From positions 1 through 11,811 of the forward strand of contig CAKTKB010000037.1 in assembly GCA_934569195.1 (NCBI GenBank): a stretch of 11,811 bases of DNA, in the 5' to 3' direction. The notes under the pieces were generated by a model. It did no database searches and had not been told where the DNA came from. It saw only the letters and a program-made list of their open reading frames with translations. Source of the DNA: an uncultured Oscillospiraceae bacterium (GTDB lineage: Bacteria > Bacillota > Clostridia > Oscillospirales > Oscillospiraceae). The position numbers and the translations under genes were made by a program. Shown in pieces: positions 6,248 to 11,811 of the stretch. Each line of letters begins with the position of its first letter. The stretch's first letter is position 1.

Positions 6248-6784
6248 TTAGATGCCGCGCCCAAGCCGGTAGGCTTCCGCCATTGCCGCCGAGCTGCGAA
6301 CCTCGCCCGCCTCCATTGCGCCGATGCCCAGCACAATGCCGCCCTCTTTTGCGTCCGGAACGCAGCAGGTGAAGCCGCGCAAAGCTGCGAGCATCGTTTC
6401 GGTATAGGCTTCGTCCGTTGCGCCGCAGGTGATGATAAAATAAAAGGTCTTCCCCGCGAGTTGCTGATAAAACGCATAGCTCCGGTCGATGACTGCTTTC
6501 ATCTGCGCGGTCATGGAGTAGAAATAAATCGGAGAAGCAAGGACGATGACATCCGCCGCCAGCATCTTCTCCCGAACCTCAGCCATATCGTCCTTCTGTA
6601 CGCACGAGCCGCCGTTGCGGTAGCAGCCGTTGCACCCAAGACATCCTGCAATCTTCTTATGTGCAATCTGGACTTTTTCCACGCTGCATCCGGCTTCCTC
6701 TGCGCCGCGGGTAAATTCCTCGCTCAAAATCGCAGAGTTTCCGTTGCGGCGGGGGCTTCCCTCTAAAATCAATACCTTTTTCAT
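6248..6784 (-). CDS. Flavodoxin-fold NAD(P)H-dependent FMN reductase, iron-sulfur flavoprotein type
   Basis: A 178-residue protein. GSPRRNGNS (9-17) is the FMN phosphate-binding loop of the NADPH-dependent FMN reductase fold, and SPIYFYSMTAQMKAVIDRSY (84-103) is the conserved flavin-edge region. C48, C51, C54 and C61 form C-x2-C-x2-C-x6-C, the compact spacing of iron-sulfur flavoproteins (Isf), so a [4Fe-4S] cluster is likely. Function: cytoplasmic flavin-dependent electron transfer or quinone/xenobiotic reduction; the substrate is unknown. It is the last gene of the MarR operon. The ATG at 6784 lies 2 nt after the stop of the preceding gene, and its GGGAGG ribosome binding site is inside that gene's last codons, so translation is probably coupled. 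Upstream in-frame codons were rejected because the MKKVLILEGSP start fits the family. Confidence 0.87.
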   Translation of the reverse strand: MKKVLILEGSPRRNGNSAILSEEFTRGAEEAGCSVEKVQIAHKKIAGCLGCNGCYRNGGSCVQKDDMAEVREKMLAADVIVLASPIYFYSMTAQMKAVIDRSYAFYQQLAGKTFYFIITCGATDEAYTETMLAALRGFTCCVPDAKEGGIVLGIGAMEAGEVRSSAAMAEAYRLGRGI

Positions 6785-6786
6785 CT

Positions 6787-7395
6787 TTATATCCTCCCGT
6801 TTGTAATGCCGAGGCTTTCGTTTGCACCCAGCGTTTCGTCTTTTATCATATCCGCCATGCACTGGGCAATCGCTGCACGATCCACGTTTCGGTGCGACGG
6901 CTGAATACCCTCATTTGTCAGCTCATAGACCTCATTGTCACCGTCCTGAATACCGGGGCAGCGCAGAAGCGTGGTCACCGCGCTGCTTGCCGCAATGGTG
7001 TCCGCCGCCTCGATGTAGTCCGGGCGCTGCTTTGCCAACTGGTTCAGCATCATACCCCGCAGCCCCTTGATCTCGTGGTGGATACCCATACCGGTGATCC
7101 AGATGATGCGTTTCACCGAGGTATCCTCTAATGCCGCCACGATATTCTTTGCCATGGTCAGCACATTGCCCTCCAATGAGCACAGCAGCACATCCTGTCC
7201 TTCCATGGCCCGCAGTACGTCCACCATATCCAAGGCATCGCCCGTAATGATGTTGACACCGGTCATATCCATATCGCCGAATTTGGCCGGATCACGGACA
7301 AAGACGGAAAGTTCAATGTCCGCAATGGACTGCATTTTGCGGGTCAGGTACTTGCCGGTATGCCCGGCAGCGCCGAAAATCACAACTTTTTTCAT
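6787..7395 (-). CDS. NAD(P)-binding (NmrA/atypical SDR-like) protein
   Basis: A 202-residue protein. GAAGHTGKYL (8-17) is a GxxGxxG dinucleotide-binding loop at the end of the first Rossmann strand. SVFVRDPAKF, the D-for-strand-3 ITGDALD, and VKRIIWITGMGIHHE follow in the order of the atypical short-chain dehydrogenase/NmrA-like family. The C-terminal NVDRAAIAQCMADMI and LGITN resemble the usual end of these proteins. No clear YxxxK catalytic pair is seen where classical SDRs have it, so it may be a redox sensor, an isomerase/reductase of atypical type, or a partner of the downstream flavoprotein. ATG at 7395 with AAAGGA about 8 nt upstream. It sits 25 nt after the MATE gene and 2 nt before the flavoprotein gene. 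Confidence 0.85.
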   Translation of the reverse strand: MKKVVIFGAAGHTGKYLTRKMQSIADIELSVFVRDPAKFGDMDMTGVNIITGDALDMVDVLRAMEGQDVLLCSLEGNVLTMAKNIVAALEDTSVKRIIWITGMGIHHEIKGLRGMMLNQLAKQRPDYIEAADTIAASSAVTTLLRCPGIQDGDNEVYELTNEGIQPSHRNVDRAAIAQCMADMIKDETLGANESLGITNGRI

Positions 7396-7420
7396 AGAGA
7401 TTATCCTTTCCCTGCAATTC

Positions 7421-8740
7421 TTAATCCTTATCAAACCTCACGCCGCCGCTTTCAGAGCGCTTTGTGATCGCCATCGCGGAAACAAACGTGATCGCCTCCG
7501 CGATTCCCACGGTGAACCAGAGAAGCGCACCGTTGGTGAGAAAGGACAGCGCCACCACGCACAGCGGCGTAAAAATCAGACCGCGCAGAACATTGACCGC
7601 AACAGACTCCTTGGTGCGTTTCGTGGAGTAGAGATAGGCGGACAGAACCGTATTCACTGACGCAAACAGGAACGCCCAGCAGTACTGCGGGATTGCAGAG
7701 ACAGCCAGTTCCGTTGCCGTCGTGTCCGCACCGAACATCTGGCAGATCGGTCTGTCGAGCAGCATAATTGCCCCATAGACAACGGCGCTTCCGATAAAGC
7801 TGACGATCATGCCCCAACGCTTGAAATAGCGCAGATCATCGGCGTTTTTATCGCCGTAGCTCTGCCCGAACAAAGGCTGCATTCCCTCGGAAACGCCGAT
7901 AAATACAGCATAGGCGAAGGCTACGACATAGCTGATGACCGAGTAGGCGTTGACGCTGCCCTCTGGCAGAAAACGGATGATGACGAGGTTCATGCAGAAC
8001 ACCGTGATCGGCGTCGCAAGCTGGGAGAGCATTTCCGGAAGTCCCCGCTTGAGGACTTTCCGCATCAGCTTGCCATCCAGCTTGAATCTGGCAAAATGCA
8101 GATGCCCGCGCTTCGTCAGGAAGTGAATTGCAACGATGAGCATACCCACCGTCTGAGAAATACCCGTCGCAATGGCAGCACCCGCCAGCCCTTGCTTTAA
8201 CGGGAACACAAACAGCCAGTCAAGGAAGATATTCAAGGCGGTGCTGACGATGGTGGAACCCATAACGAACACGGGCGCGCCGTCGTTCCGCCCAAAGCCC
8301 TGCAAGGTGGCGGCGAGTGCGGAGGGGATCGTAAAGGCGGTATACCAGAAGAGATAGTCGCAGACCATCCCCACATATACGCCGCTTGCGCCCAGTAATA
8401 TGGCAAGCGGCTTTGTGAACACGGTACCGACCACTGTAAAGAATGCCGCGACAACGACCGTTGCGGCGGTAGCGTGCATGAAGGACTGATTTGCGCCTTC
8501 ATAGTCCTTCCGCCCCATGCGGATAGCGGTAATGGTCACGCCGCCGATGGTCGTCAGCATAAATACCGCGCCGATGACCATAACAAGCGGCTGCGCGAGA
8601 TTGACGGCGCCCAGCGCGTCCGTTCCGACACCGCGACCGACAAAAATACCATCCACGATGGTGAACAGGAAGAAGGCGCACTGGCTCAAAACGGTGGGTA
8701 GCACATATTTCAAAATCAGTTTTGCTCTGGATTCTTTCAT
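7421..8740 (-). CDS. MATE-family multidrug efflux transporter
   Basis: A 439-residue, very hydrophobic protein with about 12 predicted membrane segments in two homologous halves, the usual length for MATE (NorM/DinF/MepA-like) transporters. The first segment contains LSQCAFFLFTIVDGIFVGRGVG with Asp30, the acidic residue conserved in TM1 of many MATE pumps. LQGFGRNDGAP (loop) and GVSEGMQPLFGQSYG in the second half are typical. It would export drugs or metabolites across the cytoplasmic membrane using an H+ or Na+ gradient. The ATG (8740-8738) overlaps the glycosyltransferase stop in an ATGA arrangement, showing translational coupling. The MarR regulator at the head of the operon suggests induction by a small-molecule ligand that is also a pump substrate (inference). 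Confidence 0.93.
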   Translation of the reverse strand: MKESRAKLILKYVLPTVLSQCAFFLFTIVDGIFVGRGVGTDALGAVNLAQPLVMVIGAVFMLTTIGGVTITAIRMGRKDYEGANQSFMHATAATVVVAAFFTVVGTVFTKPLAILLGASGVYVGMVCDYLFWYTAFTIPSALAATLQGFGRNDGAPVFVMGSTIVSTALNIFLDWLFVFPLKQGLAGAAIATGISQTVGMLIVAIHFLTKRGHLHFARFKLDGKLMRKVLKRGLPEMLSQLATPITVFCMNLVIIRFLPEGSVNAYSVISYVVAFAYAVFIGVSEGMQPLFGQSYGDKNADDLRYFKRWGMIVSFIGSAVVYGAIMLLDRPICQMFGADTTATELAVSAIPQYCWAFLFASVNTVLSAYLYSTKRTKESVAVNVLRGLIFTPLCVVALSFLTNGALLWFTVGIAEAITFVSAMAITKRSESGGVRFDKD

Positions 8741-9585
8741 TCAGGGTGGTTCTCCTTATCAGGTTTCTCATACAGTTTTCGCATGGTCAGATTCCTATAG
8801 TGCAGATACAGCATCCCGAAGGGATTCTTGTACTCTTCATGCCACGGCTTATTCTTCCCGCAGAAGTGCAGGACTGCCGTGTTCTGCATGACCCAGTTCA
8901 GGTCATGCTTGCCGGTGCTGCGGATGAGGTACTTGGAGTAGTTCCGCACATCGTAGTTCCAGATCACATCGTCTATCGGCTGCGTATCCTTGCCGTAGAG
9001 GATGTTGAACACATCCTGATCGGGCAGGATCAGTTCCTTTTCGTGTTCGTTGACACACCCGAAGACATCCTCTGCCGACACCAGCTTCCTGGCGGCATTC
9101 AGGTCGATGAGCATGACGCCGGAGTTGAAATACTCATGCCCGGTGTCCAGGCGCACTTGATTGATCCCATTCGCCATTTCGGTCAGCCCCGTGTGAGAAG
9201 CCGCCGCAAAGGTCTTTCCGTACAGGTTCAGCTCCCACAAGGGGCGCAGCGGGTTGATGATGAGCATATCCGGATCGAGGTACAGCACCCGCTCTACCTC
9301 CCGCGGCAAAATCAGCGGGGAGAGCAGCCGGTAGTACATCTCCTTGGGATAACGCTTGCTGGTGGGGGCGTTTTCAAAGAGCGCCGTATCCACGGTAATA
9401 GGCTTCAGTTCCGCACCGAAGCCAGAGCAAAAGTCTGCCAGCGCTCCCAGCTTATCATCGGGAATGGCGCTGTGGAGCAGATACACGGTCACGCCCTGTT
9501 CATTAGGGTTGCTGGCAAAGAAAGAATCCAGCATGACCTTGCAGGGCAGCAGATAGTTTTCATCAAGGGTAAGCAGTAAATTCAT
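8737..9585 (-). CDS. Family 8 glycosyltransferase
   Basis: A 282-residue protein of the GT8 family (retaining, GT-A fold). It starts with MNLLLTLDENYLLPCKVMLDSF, then YPKEMYYRLLSPLILP (79-94), the metal-binding DPD at 104-106 in VLYLDPDML, YFNSGVMLIDL (152-162), LPDQDVFN (188-195) and LHFCGKNKPW (239-248), all in family order. No signal peptide or membrane segment is seen, so it should act in the cytoplasm on a nucleotide-sugar donor. The acceptor is unknown: a cell-wall/capsule precursor or, given the efflux neighbour, a small molecule. ATG at 9585 with GAGGAGG 5 nt upstream, 10 nt after the MarR stop; its own stop overlaps the MATE start codon. A GT8 gene inside a MarR/MATE operon is unusual. 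Confidence 0.9.
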   Translation of the reverse strand: MNLLLTLDENYLLPCKVMLDSFFASNPNEQGVTVYLLHSAIPDDKLGALADFCSGFGAELKPITVDTALFENAPTSKRYPKEMYYRLLSPLILPREVERVLYLDPDMLIINPLRPLWELNLYGKTFAAASHTGLTEMANGINQVRLDTGHEYFNSGVMLIDLNAARKLVSAEDVFGCVNEHEKELILPDQDVFNILYGKDTQPIDDVIWNYDVRNYSKYLIRSTGKHDLNWVMQNTAVLHFCGKNKPWHEEYKNPFGMLYLHYRNLTMRKLYEKPDKENHPE

Positions 9586-9595
9586 TATGACCTCC

Positions 9596-10057
9596 TCACT
9601 CCGGAATGGAATCCAGCACACGCTTTTCCTCGGTTTTCAGGTATTCAATATGCCGCTTGAACAGTGAAAGATATAATTCACGTTCTTCCTCATTGAAGCA
9701 CAGGAATGCGTTTTTCTCTATTTCGTCCGCTTTGTTGATCGTATTTGCAACGAAGATTTTCCCTTTCTCCGTCAGCAAAATCGCCTTGCGGTTTCTGGTG
9801 CCGGGGATGACTTGCAGCTCCACCAGTCCATCCTTACGAAGATTGTTGATCGCGGAGTGGATGGTCTGCACGGGGAAAAAGAAGTCGCTGCACAGGTCGT
9901 TCTGCGTCATTGGTTCCTCAGAATGGGCGATTGCGTACAGCACCCAAAAGGTGGTGTCAGTCATGCCCAACTTTGATGCAAGCCTGCTGTAAATATGGTC
10001 GCTTTCTTTATACAGGCGGTTGAGAATCTGCAACTGTTGCCCCAACTGGTCGTTCAT
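9596..10057 (-). CDS. MarR-family transcriptional regulator
   Basis: A 153-residue protein with the MarR layout: N-terminal dimerisation helices, a winged helix-turn-helix at about 50-100 (MTQNDLCSDFFFPVQTIHSAINNLRKDGLV, then wing VIPGTRNRKAILLTEKGK), and C-terminal dimerisation helices rich in Glu/Lys. It is the first gene of the minus-strand operon and probably represses its own promoter, which lies inside an inverted repeat just upstream. The inducing ligand is unknown. The ATG at 10057 was chosen because GGAGG lies 6 nt upstream and the family length fits; longer in-frame starts would translate the promoter itself. Confidence 0.92.
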   Translation of the reverse strand: MNDQLGQQLQILNRLYKESDHIYSRLASKLGMTDTTFWVLYAIAHSEEPMTQNDLCSDFFFPVQTIHSAINNLRKDGLVELQVIPGTRNRKAILLTEKGKIFVANTINKADEIEKNAFLCFNEEERELYLSLFKRHIEYLKTEEKRVLDSIPE

Positions 10058-10071
10058 GTCATACCTCCAAT

Positions 10072-10117
10072 AAGTTTCTGAAATCGTAATCATATTATAT
10101 TCCGAAATCAGAAACTT
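10072..10117. promoter_or_regulatory. Candidate MarR operator, 10-bp inverted repeat
   Basis: AAGTTTCTGA (10072-10081) and TCAGAAACTT (10108-10117) are perfect inverted copies separated by 26 bp. One arm touches the -35 box and spacer of the operon promoter; the other lies between the -10 box and the marR start codon. The placement fits repression by two dimers or a looped complex; binding is inferred. Confidence 0.65.
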
Positions 10118-10122
10118 GTCAA
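10094..10122 (-). promoter_or_regulatory. Perfect-consensus promoter of the MarR operon
   Basis: On the minus strand TTGACA (10122-10117), 17-bp spacer, TATAAT (10099-10094): both boxes are exact sigma-A consensus. The predicted transcription start is near 10087, about 30 nt before the marR ATG. Confidence 0.85.
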
Positions 10123-10177
10123 CGGGCTTCATAGAAAAGTTACAATCGAAAGGGTTTGGGGCTATCCCCCAAAAAAT

Positions 10178-10217
10178 AAATGCGCGTTCCAACCTTAAGG
10201 CTGGGATGCGCATTTTT
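10178..10217 (+). terminator. Terminator, possibly bidirectional, insulating the MarR operon
   Basis: AAATGCGC...CC (10178-10194) pairs with GG...GCGCATTT (10199-10215) around a TTAA loop, with one internal mismatch and wobbles, followed by T5. On the minus strand the stem has two mismatches and is followed by ATTTATTTTTT-like sequence, so it may work both ways. A smaller stem TTTGGGG/CCCCAAA (10155-10161/10167-10173) lies beside it. Confidence 0.65.
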
Positions 10218-10222
10218 GCCGT

Positions 10223-10234
10223 GTGTCCGGACAC
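10223..10234. repeat. 12-bp perfect palindrome GTGTCCGGACAC
   Basis: It consists of two head-to-head copies of TGTCCG, the same core that begins each copy of the repeat array at 10348-10931. It may be an outlying binding site of the same protein. Confidence 0.4.
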
Positions 10235-10347
10235 CGGCTGTGCTTGCTATTCTCTTAAATCTCAATATCCGCAGATCATGACGTCCCTGATTTTTCGGAA
10301 GCGGGGACACTTTTTTATTCTCCGATACTTAAAAAACGGCAAGAAAA

Positions 10348-10931
10348 TGTCCGTTGTATAGTAGAGAGATTTTTGAAAACGGCGAAAAAATCCCGGACAA
10401 AGCCAGAAAAAGTGTCCGTTTGTTATATGAAAGGAAAAATTTCGATTAACCCCTGTTTTTTCCTCCCCAAATGTCCGTTGTAAAGTGAGGGGCAATCGAT
10501 AGCTGTTGCTCCCGTCCTCAAATTTTTTTCTGCGGAGACCCCCTAATTCACCGAGAAAATGTCCGTTGTAAAGTGAAAAGAAATTTTTGCAGTACCCCCC
10601 CAATTACAGAAAATCTGTCCGTTGTAAAGTGAGAGGCTTCCCAAAATATTTTTTCAAGATACCTGTCATTTCTGATTATTTTGTCCGATGGATTGTGAAA
10701 AGTGAAAATGTTGGGACAAAACCGATACCTGATTCACTTAGTGAAGTGAGGGGCTTTTCAAAATTTTCTTTCCTCCACTACCAAGTTTTACGCAAAAAAT
10801 GTCCGTTGTAAGGTGAAAGGGTATTTTGTGGAGAACTATCTCTAACCAGTTTTCTTCTCTGCAAAGTATGGCGAAAAATTTTGTTTCTTTAGATACCCAA
10901 AATCAAGCTGCAAATGTCCGTTGTATTGTGA
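10348..10931 (+). repeat. Array of eight direct 17-bp repeats, consensus TGTCCGTTGTAAAGTGA (candidate oriT or iterons)
   Basis: Copies begin at 10348, 10413 (18 bp, degenerate), 10472, 10560, 10616, 10682 (degenerate), 10800 and 10915. Three copies (10472, 10560, 10616) are identical. Start-to-start distances are 65, 59, 88, 56, 66, 118 and 115 bp; a half-copy near 10744-10754 (AAGTGAGGGGC) partly fills one of the long gaps. Copies are followed by purine-rich sequence and the spacers are AT-rich and largely unrelated. The last copy runs into the mobC ribosome binding site. Position before mobC suggests a relaxosome-binding region or oriT; a replication origin for the nearby RepA-like initiator is the alternative. 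The 10124-10946 region holds no supported gene. Confidence 0.8.
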
Positions 10932-10946
10932 AAGGAGTGTTTCGAT

Positions 10947-11291
10947 ATGCCATACCGTACAATGCCAGACCGCACACGACCCATCCGCAAAGAAATCTGC
11001 CTGAATGAGCAGGAGCTGAGCCTGATCCGTCACAAGATGAACCAGCTCGGTACCCGCAATTTCGGCGCATACGCCCGCAAGATGCTGATTGACGGGTACA
11101 TCATCAAGGTCGATTACACCGAGCAGAAAAAGTTAGCTGCCGCTGTCAGCAGGATTGCCACAAATATCAACCACGTCTGCCGCCGCATTAACAGCACCGG
11201 GCATTTCTACGATGCCGACGTTGCCGAGCTGAAAGAACGGATGGCTGACGTATGGGAACTGCTGAAAGTACAGCAGAGAAACGAATTGTAA
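10947..11291 (+). CDS. mobC: MobC-family plasmid mobilization relaxosome protein
   Basis: A 114-residue protein. Residues 14-50 (RKEICLNEQELSLIRHKMNQLG...FGAYARKMLIDGYI) look like a ribbon-helix-helix DNA-binding unit, and residues about 62-105 (LAAAVSRIATNINHVCRRINSTG...DVAELKERM) match the MobC/relaxosome domain. MobC proteins bind oriT next to the relaxase and help open the strands at the nick site. Start: ATG preceded by AAAGGAG, which directly follows the last repeat of the upstream array, so the protein could bind its own leader region (inference). A small cysteine-rich protein follows 20 nt downstream. The relaxase gene itself is not in the window. Confidence 0.88.
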   Translation: MPYRTMPDRTRPIRKEICLNEQELSLIRHKMNQLGTRNFGAYARKMLIDGYIIKVDYTEQKKLAAAVSRIATNINHVCRRINSTGHFYDADVAELKERMADVWELLKVQQRNEL

Positions 11292-11311
11292 TTCGGGGAA
11301 GGAGTACAGAT

Positions 11312-11527
11312 ATGCCGCGCATGAGCAAATCAAAAAAGCTGGAATGGTCGTTTTTCCTGAATGACCGGGGACGCAAGGCGTACAACACACTCTGCCGCCG
11401 CTGCGTCCATGACTGCAAGCAGAGCTTCCGGTCGATAGTCGTTATTTGCCCTCATTATCAGTCGAAACGCTCCAAGGCGGGGCGCACTGCCTCGCTTCCG
11501 AGGGGACCAACGGACAAGCCGCCATAG
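11312..11527 (+). CDS. Small cysteine-containing protein of integrative elements, function unknown
   Basis: A 71-residue basic protein starting MPRMSKSKKLEWSFFLND. Cysteines 28, 31, 35 and 46 (C-x2-C-x3-C-x10-C) could form a small zinc-binding site. I recognise the opening (KLEWSFFLNDRGR...Y..LCRRC...CKQSFR) as a recurrent small ORF next to mobC in clostridial elements, but know no function for it. AAGGAG lies 7 nt before the ATG. Residues after KRSK (54 onward) look low-complexity and may be a run-on tail beyond the usual end. A start at the internal ATG (11321) is possible. DNA-binding accessory role is a guess from charge, size and context. Confidence 0.7.
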   Translation: MPRMSKSKKLEWSFFLNDRGRKAYNTLCRRCVHDCKQSFRSIVVICPHYQSKRSKAGRTASLPRGPTDKPP

Positions 11528-11559
11528 CAGCCATATCACGCCAGACCAGAGAGGATGTG

Positions 11560-11811
11560 ATGAAAAATCTATTTCAAACTGAATACTGCATTGCCGCCAT
11601 TCATTCCCTTGCCGCGCTTCATGCTGGCGGGCGAGTATTCCATCAACGCCAAGCTGCTATATGGGCTGCTGCTTAACCGCACTACGCTTTCCCAGAAAAG
11701 CGGCTGGGTGTCCGAAGATGGGAATGTGTATGTAATCTATACGATCAAGCAGATGGCGGATGACCTAGACCGGAGTGAGCGGACGGTCAAGACCGCCCTG
11801 CGGGAGCTGGA
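11560..11811 (+). CDS. RepA_N-type replication initiator, N-terminal part, apparently frameshifted and truncated by the window edge
   Basis: One frame, from 11564 to the window end, encodes KIYFKLNTALPPFIPLPRFM, then LAGEYSINAKLLYGLLLNRT, then VYVIYTIKQMADDL and SERTVKTALREL. This matches the N-terminal winged-helix domain of RepA_N/replication initiator protein A family proteins, which open replication origins of plasmids and some integrative elements. That frame is preceded by two TGA stops (11558-11563). The well-placed ATG at 11560 (GAGAGG 5 nt upstream) is in another frame, which ends at 11676. One base too many, or two missing, near 11567-11570 would join them as MKN-YFKLN. Alternatives are weak starts at CTG 11579, TTG 11591 or ATG 11621. 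The C-terminal part lies outside the window. Confidence 0.75.

Larger units (their letters stand above)
5430..11811. mobile_element. Left portion of a putative integrative conjugative/mobilizable element inserted in rlmD
   Basis: From about 5430 the base composition and codon use differ from the chromosomal genes to the left. The region carries a C-terminal replacement tail for rlmD, a cargo operon, a repeat array, mobC and a RepA_N-like initiator. Insertion of mobile elements into 23S rRNA uracil methyltransferase (rum) genes is known, for example the streptococcal element Phi-m46.1. No integrase, relaxase or second attachment site is visible in this window, so the right boundary is unknown and the left boundary is approximate. 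Confidence 0.6.

Noticed and set aside
8722..9579. Open plus-strand frame of 285 codons
   Set aside because: Antisense to the GT8 gene, which has all family motifs in order.
10262..10603. Minus-strand frame of 113 codons with recurring LYNGH peptide
   Set aside because: The recurring peptide is just the reverse translation of the 17-bp DNA repeats; no ribosome binding site or family resemblance.
10348..10931. Repeat array as a CRISPR
   Set aside because: Repeats are only 17 bp, degenerate, with spacers of uneven length (about 40 to 100 bp) and no cas genes nearby.

Overview
The window looks like a piece of a Clostridia (Firmicutes) chromosome, most plausibly a GC-rich gut Oscillospiraceae-type bacterium (inference from protein families and codon use; no rRNA or marker gene is present to prove it). 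It splits near position 5430-5450. The left part is GC-rich with codons strongly biased to GCC/CTG/AAG. The right part has mixed codons and lower GC, and carries mobilization and replication genes typical of integrative and conjugative or mobilizable elements.

Left, chromosomal part (1-~5430): a ferredoxin-tailed aldo/keto reductase family protein on the minus strand, ending at a hairpin terminator. A 193-bp divergent promoter region follows, with good sigma-A type promoters in both directions. On the plus strand comes an 844-residue translational GTPase of the EF-G/ribosomal-protection type fused to a C-terminal NYN/YacP (Rae1-like) ribonuclease domain, then rlmD (23S rRNA uracil-C5 methyltransferase). 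The last two form a ribosome-directed pair. The GTPase-nuclease fusion is the most interesting single protein here: it would bring an mRNA-cleaving domain to the ribosomal A site by means of a factor that binds there.

Junction: RlmD keeps a full catalytic core but carries about 90 extra C-terminal residues. The change to foreign-looking codon use falls at the start of that extension. I read this as an integrative element inserted into the 3' end of rlmD and supplying a new tail. The other end of the element lies outside the window.

Right, element part (~5430-11811): a 536-bp noncoding stretch contains a strand-specific dyad and a promoter that fires straight into a terminator. Next is a five-gene minus-strand cargo operon in the order MarR regulator, GT8 glycosyltransferase, MATE efflux pump, NAD(P)-binding protein, iron-sulfur-type flavoprotein/FMN reductase. 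Its genes are tightly spaced or overlapping. It is driven by a perfect-consensus promoter that lies between the arms of a 10-bp inverted repeat, a good candidate autoregulatory operator. After a terminator comes an AT-rich region with eight copies of a 17-bp repeat leading directly into mobC (relaxosome accessory protein), a small cysteine-rich protein, and the beginning of a RepA_N-type replication initiator that seems frameshifted at its N terminus and runs off the window. The repeat array is a candidate oriT/relaxosome-binding or origin iteron region.
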